Assembly: GCA_014529385.2 (NCBI GenBank)
Contig: CM043958.1
Coordinates: 78,542,669 to 78,606,668, forward strand
Source: Adiantum capillus-veneris
Lineage: Eukaryota > Streptophyta > Polypodiopsida > Polypodiales > Pteridaceae
Reading direction: 5' to 3'
Length of the DNA: 64,000 bases
Position 1 is the stretch's first letter; the number at the start of each line of letters is the position of its first letter. Shown here in pieces: positions 1-10,535 of this stretch. The translations under genes and the position numbers were made by a program. The notes under the pieces are model-generated. The model saw nothing but the letters and a program-made list of their open reading frames with translations, was not told the origin of the DNA and searched no databases.

Positions 1-237
1 TTCCGTTGATGAGATCTTTTGATTTGCAGAGGTTAATCATGGTACACATGCTGAATTTATGTATATATATAAGGAGTAAGATGGAATTGTACTTTGGAGA
101 TAATAGAGAGAGGCATAAAGATGGTGTATGTACATGGAGAGCTCATATGAGAGCTATGGGAGTAAGTGGGGAGGTTAATGGTGAAGAAGGTGAGAGAAAC
201 CATTGAAGGTGAAGGTTTGAGTGAGGGATTGAGAGGA

Positions 238-306
<69 letters not shown>

Positions 307-1261
307 AGTGTGGAAAGAGGTGAGAGAAGACTATGGGCTACTTGTGAGAAAAGTGGGCAAACTGGGGTCCACTCAAAAAATCATATCTCACCGCTGGTAG
401 CTCTAAAAATCATGAAAAAATTTGAGGTGATTATTCAAAGCGTTGGCTACATTTTCTCTTTTTGACCACTGCTCCAAATTCGGAGTGGAGATGGATATTA
501 AAAATCCCACCAAAAGACCTGTTTTTTCTTCACAAAAAGTCTTCAGTGGCCCCCTCCTTTGTTGAATTTGTACAATGCATCCAAGAGTGAGCCCCTCCTT
601 TGTCATATCATAATACAAAGCATCCAAGTTGCCCTTGACACATGCATGGAGGAGGATTATTGGTGAATAAAGAAATATATACATGGTGGGACTAGTGTAT
701 GGACTATTCATGGACTTTAGCTCAATGAGCACATGGTGTTAGAATAATGAGTAAAAATAATAATAAAAATATGGAGGAGTTATGGATATGGAAAGATATT
801 GGAATCATATGATATGGTCCCTCTTTGAATTATTTTGGGTGAAAGAGGAAAAGGTATGCAAGTAAATAATATAATAAACGTAACCAATGAGTAGAAATCA
901 ATTTTTTGTTTTCACGAGAGTGAGGGTGAAAATGTGGGAGTGATTTGTATAAAGGCAAAATATGAGATTAGAGTATGTACATATTGGCAAAAAATATAAT
1001 TATGGTGTAAGAGGATGAAAGAAGGTGTACATAGGTTTAATAAAACACACACCTAAGTAGAAATATTTAAATAAAATACCAAAATAATTATAAAAAATCC
1101 TTATATTTAGGCCATATATACAATGAAATATTTACACACAAAGAGGCCATAATATTTTTTTATTTTTTTATTTTTTTTATTTTTTTGGCTCAACTAGCAC
1201 AGTGACTAGCTAGCTGAGGGTTTTTAAGAAGATATGGGAAAAGCCCCTAACTCACACAAGC
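1..1261. other. intergenic stretch, no gene recognised
   Basis: AT-rich sequence with a TG microsatellite (separate entry) and a T-rich tract near 1,154-1,187. No reading frame here resembles a known protein. The 3' end of the neighbouring minus-strand gypsy element (rest of RNase H, integrase, 3' LTR) would be expected here. I could not find it, nor any copy of the 9.4-10.2 kb LTR, so that element is truncated or diverged beyond recognition. Confidence 0.6.
239..302. repeat. (TG)n microsatellite, about 32 units
   Basis: Uninterrupted TG dinucleotide run. The valine/cysteine translation across it is an artefact. Confidence 0.98.
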
Positions 1262-4015
1262 CTATGTACAGTGAAATGGTAGGGATAGCCATAGCGTTTG
1301 GGTGAATTTGGTAGGGTGGAGTAACTTACTATGGCAATTACGGAGAGCCGAAAAACGGCTATCAGTGGTATAATTCTTTTTTTCCATGTTCAATTGTCGG
1401 CTAGCATAAGAAATAGGAAAGTCAATTTTTCCATCTCCTGGTTGGCCTAGTATACAACCAATAGCAAAGTTTGAAGCATCTACATGTACATGGAATACCT
1501 TATCCCAATCTGGTGCTTTCAATATTGGAGCTGAGGTGAGAGCTTGCTTAAGATTCATGAAGGATTCTTCCCATGCCTCGCTCCATTCAAAGTGTGTAAT
1601 CAAACTATACATGGGTTTTGCAATTATAGCATACATGTAGATGAATCGTCTGTAATATCCACAATGTCCCATGAATGCTTGTATCCCCTTGAATGTTGTT
1701 GGTCTAGGAAAATCAGCAATGACATGAATCTTTTCAATATCAGTAGCTATGCCATTTTTAGACACTATATATCCAAGAATTTTTCCTTGTCTTCCCATGA
1801 ATGTGCACTTTTCAGGATTTAAGCAAATCCTATAAAGTCTACATTTCTCGAATACCTTTTTGAGGTGTTCAAAATAATCAGCCTAGATTGACGAATGTAC
1901 GCATAGATCATCCATGTATACTTCTAATAATTTCTGAAGATACTCTTTGAAAGCATGGCTCATCAACCTCTAAAATGTGGCTGGAGCATTAGTTAACCCA
2001 AACGGCATAACCCGATAGGCAAATATACCCCATTCTATTGCAAAAGCAGTTTTATGATGATCTTTTGGGTCAACCAAAAGTTGATTGTATCCCGAAAAGC
2101 CGTCTAAGAAGCTATAAGCTTCTTTTCCTGCCACTCGTTCTAAAACATGTTCAGTTATCGGAAGAGGAAAGTTGTCTCTAATGGTAGCTGCAGTCACCTT
2201 TTTGAGATTAACACACACTTGTAATTTCCCATTCTTCTTAGGTACTACCACAATTGGAGACACCCAATCTGTGTGTTCAATTTTGCAAATGAATTCAGCT
2301 TCCTTTAGTTTTTCAATCTCTTCTTTGATCTTCCTAACAAATGTTTCATTATAAGTGTATGGTCTCTGTCTACTTGGTTTCGCATCATCTCTCATGGGTA
2401 TAGTATGTTGATAGATTTTTGGATCAACACCCTTGAGATCCTTGTAAGACCAAGTGAAGATATCGCGGTATTCCTTTAACAAGCTCAGCAAAAGCTTTTC
2501 TTCTTCTTCTGTTAGGTCATTGGCAATGTAAGCAGGTCTAGGCTCTTCTCCTTGTTTAGCCAAGTCTACCCTTTTAGCATTGTCAGGTCCTTCGTAAGAC
2601 TCACCTTGTTTTCGTAGTTCCCTAATAGGTTGTTCAATTATGATTTTCCGATCTTGGGGAGTATACTTTTTGTAATAGGATGGAACATGCATTACATACT
2701 TACCATCCTCTTTCGTGGTTTCCATTTCGGTTGTGTATATCTCCTTTAGAGCTTTTTTCAACTCTTGATATTTCTTTTTCCGCTCAACTCTAGTCATGAG
2801 TGATTTTTTATCCTGAGATTTTTCTTGAGTACCCTTCCTTGCTTTTCTCAAAGTCTGAGACATTTCTGAGTTTCTGTTTCAAGGATATCTGCCAGTTATT
2901 TTGTCCTTAACACAATCATTAGCATCTATCTGCATCAGGAATTGTGTTTTATTGGAGACTGATGGCATAGGTCGTGTTTTCACGATATTGGTGTCTTTCT
3001 TTCGTCTATACCATTTTTGTCTTCTTGATTTCTGGTTTGGAAAGTCAAAAAACTTTTCCTCCCCTTCCCTTACAAGTAACTGAGCTCTCGTATGCTCTTT
3101 TTCTGACCCCAAATCTTCTGATGTAGCTGAGTGTTCATGTAACTCATCAGTTGCATCGTAATATAGGTCAGAAAAGACTTGTTGAGCTTTCATCAAGTCC
3201 TTGGGTTCCTCATCTTTGTTTTCAATATTGAGGACTAACATCATTTGAATGGGAATTATGTCGTAGCCATCCTCATTGCAAAATTGAGTAGGCATAGATG
3301 TATTAACACATCCATCCATTGTCGCTAAAATTTGAGTCCACTCAAATGGCTCAAATAAATGCTCTGGAAAGGGTTCAGGTATGTAGGCTTCATCTGTACA
3401 GTCCCTTTCTAGGATACGTTCCTCTCGTCTTAAGCTTCCATTTTCTGAAGCTCCGCACATCCAAATGGGAGTGTCTTTGTTTAACCAAGATGGGAGTTTA
3501 GTTTTAGCCGAAGAGACTGAATCAAACTCTTGGATGGGTGTTTTCAAGACATCTCTATAAGTGTGATCTTTTAGATTGACTCTTGTTATAGATCCCACCT
3601 GCTTCAAGTATAGATAGTTGTTTCCCCAATCTTGGATAAGTTGTACCTGTCGCATGAAAGGTCTTTCCAATATGATTTCATAGTTGAGTTTTTTCCCAAA
3701 GTCTGCTATGGCAAAAGTGTGTTGATATTCTATTCAACAGGAATTGACTATCACTTTTTTAAGTAGCCCTAGTGGTCTCTCAATGTGTCCGTCAGCCAAC
3801 TGCAATTTCATTCGTGTTTGTCTAATGGTTGGTTGTCCCCAGGATTCCCATACTTCTTTAGTGGCTATGGCTATGCCAGCTCCACTATCCAATATTGCCA
3901 TGGTTTCAATGTCATTATATTTCACTGGGAGGGTGGTATTTCCTTCTTCCCCTTCATAATATTCTCTGACCTTGTTCATAGGAACTGATCGAATTTCTTT
4001 TTTTTTCCATTTCAT
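1262..4015 (-). pseudogene. gypsy protease-RT-RNase H, decayed
   Basis: One reading frame runs from 4,015 to 1,262, broken only by stops at 3,734 (TGA), 2,879 (TGA) and two TAG codons between about 1,880 and 1,975. From the N-terminus it holds a retropepsin site with a D-S-G-A core (about 3,870-3,910) and an RT of the gypsy type. RT motifs seen are VVVPKKNGK, FPLP, FSGYNQ, the MPFGLTNAPATF stretch, then a YMDD box near 1,910-1,925. Next come the connection domain (about 1,700-1,800) and an RNase H start with VDAS (about 1,490). The stops replace residues that CGA, CAG or TGG would encode, as expected from methyl-C deamination. The final ~35 residues look frameshifted. RT would copy element RNA into cDNA; this copy cannot. 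Confidence 0.9.
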
Positions 4016-4722
4016 TTTTCAATTTTTCCAAATTCTTAGAGATTAACCCCGTTATCCCAACCTTCTCTAAGGTTTTCTGTAAATCGTTCCACAAGTATGG
4101 TCTGAGTTTCAATAGTTCTCCCAAAGTAAGTGTGCATTGGATAGGTGTAGACATGATTGAATGAATTTTGTCTACTTCTAGGGTCTGTTTGGCTCTTTTT
4201 ACTTGAGTGGTCTTGCAAACTATGGATTCATTTTCGTTATCTCCCAAGTAAGAAGGTAATGTTTTTAATGTCAATGGTTTAGATATTCCTGAAGCTTCCA
4301 ATCCGCAATCCCCCTACAAGGATTGTAAATCCATGTTCATATCAGATGGTAGGTTATCCAACCAGACTTCCTCTATAGGAGCTGACTTTAAAGTTAGGCT
4401 CCCATCATTGAAATCTCTTACCTTTTTCCACAAGTGTCCTGGCCAGTCTTCCTCTACGAATGGAATTCCGTCTAAGGCATCTTCGTTGTCCGGTACTCTG
4501 GTTCATTTGTTTCAAGGTGGGGTTCTGCCACCACATCAAATTTCACTTTCATTTCTTCTACTGCTCTTCAGGTTTTGCAATACCTTCAAGGTTGGGTTTT
4601 TGTTTATCCAGCATTTCTTGCGTGATTCTTACCAAGTTTTGATAGGCCTCCAGCTTCACTGCTTCCATGTCTGGAGATGGATAGTTTTTCCATTTGTTTT
4701 CCATGTTTTGGCCTGGTTTAAG
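3954..4722 (-). pseudogene. gypsy gag-to-protease linker, multiply frameshifted
   Basis: This links the gag frame ending at 4,723 with the protease frame starting near 4,015. Coding continues past the TGA at 4,723 for about 55 codons to a TAG near 4,560. It then moves through two further frames, with another TAG near 4,320. The last shift lies near a nine-base T run (3,998-4,006, A9 on the coding strand), a likely slippage site. The peptides are acidic, with no recognisable domain. Confidence 0.65.
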
Positions 4723-7260
4723 TCATGCTTGGTAGGCTTCCAAGGCACCATTAATAGGCTCAAAAAATTTATCTACCAGAATGGGTCCTCCAGATTTCAC
4801 GGTTGTTTCCTTGAATTCACTGTCAGTTTCTTTCAACTTGTCTTGGGCTAGCAATTTTTCTTTCTCTTCATTTTCAACCTGTTGTTTTTGTTTTCTCATC
4901 TCATATATTTTGCTTCTGCTCCTTTTGATTCTTTGAGAAGAAACTTTCGTGTTCTCTGAATCATCGGAGGAGTTGTGTTTCTTTTTCATTGCCTGGGCTC
5001 TAGTGATTACCTTGATTGGAACAATCGGTTCACTCTCTGATAAGCTACTAGGCATCACTTGGACTACATTCACAACAGTTTTTCCCTTGTTCAAAGGATT
5101 CTTAGGACAATCTTCGGAAAAGTTTCCTCCCTTTTTGCAACATTGTATGCAATAGTCTTCAATTGGTTTAAGGTTTTTGTCAGGCTCTGGACATTCGTTC
5201 TTCCAATGGTCATCAGCACCACAATTATGATAGTTTCCTGTTCTAGGCTTCATCATGGGTCTTCCCATGGGAGGTCTGACACCTTGATTAGCTACATAAT
5301 ACATTGATGCAAGCTCTGGTGGAGCATAAGTCATGGTTTCTTCCATTGGTGGTGGATGTGAACTATACCAATCTCCTTCTACCATTATTGTAGATGGACT
5401 AGGCTCTGCATAGGGTGTAATAGGCACTAATGCTTGTTCATCTATGACTCCTTCCGAGTGCATGTACTTTATAGGCACTGCATTATGTCCTGGATACGGA
5501 GGTTGTTGTCCCAACACAGGTTGAGGTCTTTCCATACCCATTGGTGGTCTTTGAGCTTGGGTCATATTAGGTTGATATATGTACATGGGTTGTCCCTGGG
5601 GCCTCATGGGCACGTACTGAACATTCCCATCATACTTTGGTCTGTAGTAGCACTCATGGGTTTCATGGTTGGTCCATTTACCTTCGATTGCACACCATTT
5701 TTGTGGCCTAATTGGTTGTCCTTGTGGAGGTATCCCTTGTCCTGGTCCTCTCACAGGTGCTTTTTGCATATTGTTCATCATGTCGTTCATCATTTTTAGC
5801 GTATCTTCTATGGCTGAGAGTGGTGCCGCAGCAGCCGTTCCCACTTGTGCTGGTTTTGTGGATGCTGTTTTCTCGCTTTGGTTCTCTTTAGGGACATCTT
5901 CTTCATTGAAGATCTCGCAATTGTCTCCTAGGTCAATAGCATCAGACACACATGCTTCTAGGGTTGTATGCTTTTTACTATAGAGTATAGCATGAAGTTC
6001 TTTGTTTAGCAGTCCCTCCAAAAACAAGGATGCAAGTCGTTCTTCTATAGGTATCTCCATCTCTGGGCATCTGGCAATGTATTTCTTCATTCGAGTTGCA
6101 CAATCCCTAACAGACTCACCATGTTTCTGTTTAAAGCTGTAGATTTGAGCTACCGTATTATGTTTAATCCCCCTTTTGGAACAAGCAGCTACAAATCCTT
6201 GAGCTAATGTGTTCAAGTCCATGATTGACCTTGGTGGAATGTTTTCGAACCATGTCAAAGCTTTTCCTTCTAATGTCATTCCAAACCCCTTGAATTGAGT
6301 ATGAAAATCGAATATACGCTCTTCTCTTAGCACTTGCTTGAAGCTTGCTAAGTGGTCATATGGATCCCCTTATCCACTGTATTTTCTGACCCATTTTTGA
6401 AAATCAGCTGGTCTGACACGTCTATTTGGTTCAACTCCAGGTCTTCTGGGAGTATGTCCTATTCCGAGTCCTTCAAACTAGTCTATTGGAAATAGTGACT
6501 CGTGTAGCCCTGGACTGGCCTTAGTGTCGCCCGGTTTTCTACGTGATGAGGTGGTTTCTGGTTTCTTCACATTACTCTCAGATGATCTCGCACGATGTTC
6601 GTCTCTTGGAGTGGTTTCTGGTCCTTGACCCAAGATCCAATCTCATATGGAATACCCCTAGTATTTGGTTTGTTCTACCTCCTTAGGAGTTATCATAACG
6701 AAGTTATTGTTATAACAATCCCTAAACAAGTAGGTTGGTAGGTCTGTTGATCCCTTATCTTTGATCTTGAAGATATAGATGATCTTCATGGCCGTTAATT
6801 GTCCTCGTCTGGCATGAGAAGTCCACAAAAGATCTTTTATGTTTCTATCTTCCCAACAATAGACTCCGATCCTAGGATTATCCGTACTAAGCCGTTTCAA
6901 AGGCTTCAAGTCTACTTGATCATATCCCTCGAATTCCAAAGTTGGTGGTCCTTCTTTTGCTAACATATCTGGGATTATAGTGTTTATTTCTAACCCCCAT
7001 TTGTCTACCACATCAGTATTTTCAACTTGTACATATTGAGTTCCGTTTCGATCCATGTACATTTTTCCTCATTTGTTTGTCCTAACCTCCTTTTCGAACT
7101 CAATACCATGGTCATCAATCTGAATAGCATACTCCTCGTTAGGGTCCAAGTAAACCTGGGCTCCGTGACGGTTAGTCTCGTAAAAAGAGAGTATATGCTT
7201 ATAGCGCATTGTCGTTCCGGTTTCCAAGTGAGTCGAGTAAGAAGACATTTCGGATGTCAA
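4723..7260 (-). pseudogene. gypsy gag, long single frame with in-frame stops
   Basis: From 7,260 to 4,723 everything lies in one frame (about 845 codons), interrupted by TGA near 7,069, TAG at 6,658, TGA near 6,645, TAG near 6,479 and TAA near 6,371. The first ~200 codons (7,260-6,658) match nothing I recognise. Around 6,420-5,900 is a typical retrotransposon gag core (GDPYDHL, then ALTWFENIPP, then a leucine-rich segment). A proline/glutamine/methionine-rich stretch follows (about 5,800-5,250). Then come two cysteine clusters (about 5,235-5,090), a degraded zinc-knuckle pair in which the first has lost spacing residues. The C-terminus is lysine- and glutamate-rich. Gag would form the particle and bind RNA. 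All stops are one transition from CAA, CAG, CGA or TGG. The far-upstream domain is either an unusually long gag N-terminus or an extra ORF. Confidence 0.85.
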
Positions 7261-7669
7261 ATCTGAAAAAGTGTCTGAGACTTCTTCAGGATTGTGTGCA
7301 AGGAATTGCCTTGATTCACACTTTCTTCGGTGGATACTCTACTGGAGGTTTCTTCGAATAGGCCTTGATTTCTTAGTACACGACTAGATCTAAGGTTCAT
7401 AAATACTTATGAAGCTCTGGATAGAGTACTCACCTTTGGATTGACTTGTCATCAATTTTCACTCGATTCAATTACAAATTTTGGTCAAGCTACCGATTCC
7501 TCATCTGCAACCTGATTCTTGTACAAAAGTAATCAAGTTAGCTATTCTTCTATAAAGACGGTAGAGCTCTTGAGAACTCTCGTGATTGGTCTCTGTGTAT
7601 CACTTCAAATCGTGCTATGGGAGTCAAAATTTGACTTTCAGATTCGACTTTAGCAAAAATCAAAGGTCT

Positions 7670-8830
7670 AATCTGCAACCTGTAAACTGAGTGTACCTGT
7701 ACCAATTCTGATCCGATTGAGCCCAAAATTTTCCTGTGGCTTTATATTATGTTGGTCTAACACTGTATAAGCCCAAAAGTCCAAATTAAAGTCTCTAGAT
7801 AGCAGAAGTAAATAATTGCGATTATTTACTTTTGTCAAGTTTTGGCACTTTTTGGATTGGTTTGGCAAGTATACAACTTGTTAAAGCCCTTGGACAAGTT
7901 TCAATAAGTTTGGACAAAATTTGATCAAGTTTACCAACTGTTCCGTGTCCGCAGACTCTGACTTCGAGAATCTGGCTTAAGTCTCACTTTTGTGGTCCAA
8001 ATTTTACCAAAATTGATTTGTGGGGTCTACTTGATTTGCTTAACCTTGTGGTATACTCAAATTTGCAAAATCATCAAGCTTTGAAGCAAATGTAAATAAT
8101 TGCAATTATTTACTCTAGCTAAATTTTTGCAAGTTTTTGCCCCAACTTTGACATAGATATGTCAAGCACCTTAAGTTAAGGTCACTAGCCAATTTTCATC
8201 AAGTTTGGACAATTTTTGGTCAAATGGTCATCATTTATCTGTCCGCAGACTAACTTTACAATTTTAGTCACAATTTTCAATCCAATGATTCAAATCTTAC
8301 CAAATTTGGTTTGTGGGCTTATTACAACATGGTAAAGCTAGTGGTATGCCAACTTGGTCAAAAAAGTTCAAAAACAGGGCAGATGTAAATAATCGTGATT
8401 ATTTATATTTGACAATGTTTTGCAAATTTTTTGTCAACTGAGCATGTACACATGTTTATCACATCAATATAAGCCTATGGATCAATTTTCAACAAGTTTG
8501 GATAATTTTTTTTCCAATTTACAAGCAAGATTCAAAAAGTCGGTACAAACTTTAGTTTCTACTCAGTTTTTTGCCAATTTAGTTATCCAAATCTTTTGGG
8601 CCTTTACAAAAGTTGTTTGTACATATGCAATGAGTCAATGGTATGAACCTTGGCCAATTTAGAGCAAAAAGTTAATAATCGTGATTATTAACTTGAGGCT
8701 TGAAATGAACACTTTTTTGCAATTTTCTCAAAAACAGTCTTTTTATGATGTATTTTAAGCCTGTAAATCAAGTAAAAACTTAATTTGGTCTAAAATATCA
8801 AGCAAAAGTAAATAACCTGAGTTTTGGTCA
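7670..8830 (-). repeat. four diverged ~285-bp tandem units, each with a palindrome
   Basis: A 22-bp near-perfect palindrome of the form GTAAATAAT-NNNN-ATTATTTAC lies at 7,808-7,829, 8,092-8,113, 8,385-8,406 and 8,671-8,692, spaced 284, 293 and 286 bp. A half copy sits near 8,807-8,815. Between palindromes the same blocks recur in order: AAGTTTGGACAA, then a GTCCGCAGACT block (two units), then a TTTGTGGG-like block, then GTGGTATRC. Similarity is modest. The array lies in the leader between primer site and gag of the minus-strand gypsy element. Confidence 0.85.
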
Positions 8831-9369
8831 ACTTCTTGAAATTTTTACCTCGAAGTGTCTTTGAGCTTACCCACTGGTTCGGACAACTCTTAGGCTTACT
8901 CTCCAGTAGGATTGAGTGGATTCGAGTCTTTTTAAGCTATTTCTAGCATAGACCTAAAATTCTGCAACTTCCAATAACAACTCACACTTGATTCTTTCAG
9001 AGAGAGCAATGTTCTGAAATCCACCTCGGATTCTACTTAACCTACTCTTAGTTTCTCATGCAATGGGGTTGTGGAAAGTGTCCATAAACACTCGTTTTCT
9101 TGTGTTTTTTATGTTTTTTAGAGTCTTGATCTTAAGACTTGTTTTGTCTACCAATCATTCTCAAAATCCTAATATAAATCTACAATCCTACAGTTCTAAA
9201 TATACTCAGCAAGTACGATTACTTCCAAGCTACCTCTACACAGCAAAAGACAACAATCTAAAGCTATGCAGTTTCTAAGAGAAAGTTTTGAACTCTAGGC
9301 GAACCTAAAGAAAGTTAAAGGACAACTACACAAGACTCTCGTGTTTTTCCCTAGTTTAAGTCTCTTCAA

Positions 9370-9387
9370 TCCCTGGCAACGATGCCA
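9370..9387 (-). other. primer-binding site, tRNA-Asp-like
   Basis: On the minus strand this reads TGGCATCGTTGCCAGGGA. From memory, the tRNA-Asp primer site of Tat/Athila elements is TGGCGCCGTTGCCGGGGA; the three differences are all transitions. It lies two bases inside an LTR end reading CTCACA on that strand, exactly where a primer site belongs. Confidence 0.65.
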
Positions 9388-9389
9388 AA

Positions 9390-10200
9390 TGTGAGATGCA
9401 TGTCTAACCTCACCATCCTATCTTATTGCAGTATTAGCAAGAACCACGATTAATTTGTCAAACCATGTGACGAAGCTGACTCGACTAGTGCATAGAGGCT
9501 ACAAGAGGTTGTCAATCTCTCAGAAAACAACTAACAACTCGCATCTAACTCAAGCTACACTCAAGTGACTGAAATCACCAAAAGAGAATCGCTCATGGGT
9601 AAGCAAATCACATCCGTTACAGCATCAAATGACGTCCAAACGTAACGAAACTTCGAGAAAAAGTTTATAAGACCTATGCACACATGTCTATGGCCTCAAA
9701 CCCCACTTTAGTTCAAGTTCCAAAATCGCTATTATTAACAGCAGTGGATTTTTTACCTAGTCGTTTTTGACCTAGAATGCATCTAAATGCTTAGCAATGA
9801 TGCCCCAATACCCTGCCTATGCTTAGTTTTCGATTTAAAAGTGTAAATTTCTAGTTATGATGAAATTAGGCCGTAGGTTGGCGATGCCAAAAGCTAAGAA
9901 ATATTGTGAATGGCTTGCGTCAATGCGTAGAGCTCTTACCTGCGGTTGCAATGCAACAAATGCAATCGCAATGTGACAATCGGAGAGGGAGTAGGAAGCA
10001 CGATAAGGAGGGAAGTGAGCGCCGTTAGCTCACGCTGTGTATTTCTTATCCAAAACTTATAAAAAACTTACAAAAATTGGCTTTTATACCTTAGCCAAGG
10101 TTTTTGGGTGGTCAAAACTAATAATCTGGAGTTCTACCAAAGTTGGAAATTGACTGGCTGATACAATCTGGAAGCTTGTAGCCCCGGCTCATTAATTACA
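9390..10200 (-). repeat. putative 5' LTR of the minus-strand gypsy element
   Basis: The inner end (plus strand TGTGAGATGC) abuts the primer site. A TATA-like box, GGTATAAAAGCC on the minus strand, lies at about 10,083-10,094. A plausible outer end is ATTACA at 10,195-10,200, which would give TGT...ACA ends and about 811 bp, but a CA near 10,228 is also possible. No partner LTR is in the window for comparison. Confidence 0.5.
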
Positions 10201-10398
10201 AAGTTTATCAAGAAAATAGGAGTTACAATATTCCCAATTTATCAAAATAATAATTGTTTTACAAGGAGAACTCCGAAAAATGGTGTCCGCCTTAGCTTGC
10301 TGCTAACAGCATACCATTACTAGAATTCACAGCACTTTGCTCTTGAGAATTCACAAGACTTGGACACAAGCAGTAACACAAAATGACTTCATCTATTA

Positions 10399-10535
10399 AA
10401 TTTACTTTCTGCAAAATAGAAAGCTCGGCTGTACATATAAGAGGTGCAGATGGTATATTTTCTCACCAAGCAAAAGCACATGTTTACCATTGGCCATAAA
10501 GGATAAGGAGTTGTGTTCATAACTAGTGTGCACTG
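10399..10535 (-). pseudogene. gypsy protease remnant, left part
   Basis: On the minus strand this continues, in frame, the protease relic at 12,172-13,561 after removal of the solo LTR and one copy of the CACTG duplication. It encodes the LSFxANGxxVLLxGE-like stretch that follows the retropepsin domain in gypsy polyproteins and runs into a stop at about 10,399. The exact in-frame join confirms that the LTR inserted into this ORF. Confidence 0.8.

Larger units (their letters stand above)
1262..10200 (-). mobile_element. degenerate Ty3/gypsy LTR retrotransposon, minus strand
   Basis: Reading leftwards from the LTR at about 10.2-9.39 kb come: a primer-binding site, a ~2.1-kb leader with repeats, a long gag frame, an aspartic-protease region, reverse transcriptase and the start of RNase H. 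The order protease-RT-RNase H is that of Ty3/gypsy. The primer site resembles the tRNA-Asp type used by Tat/Athila elements, so that lineage is inferred, not proven. Integrase and 3' LTR are not found. The coding part carries at least nine in-frame stops and several frameshifts, so the element is dead and must be old. The outer end near 10,200 rests only on TG...CA ends and is approximate. Confidence 0.8.

Noticed and set aside
166-465. Open frame with a long Val/Cys repeat
   Set aside because: It is the translation of a (TG)n microsatellite.
4333-5983. Several plus-strand frames of 70-170 codons
   Set aside because: Antisense shadows of the minus-strand gag, which has convincing motifs.
7808-8692. 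CRISPR-like array of spaced palindromic repeats
   Set aside because: Units are ~285 bp, spacers are mutually homologous, and the context is a plant retrotransposon leader.
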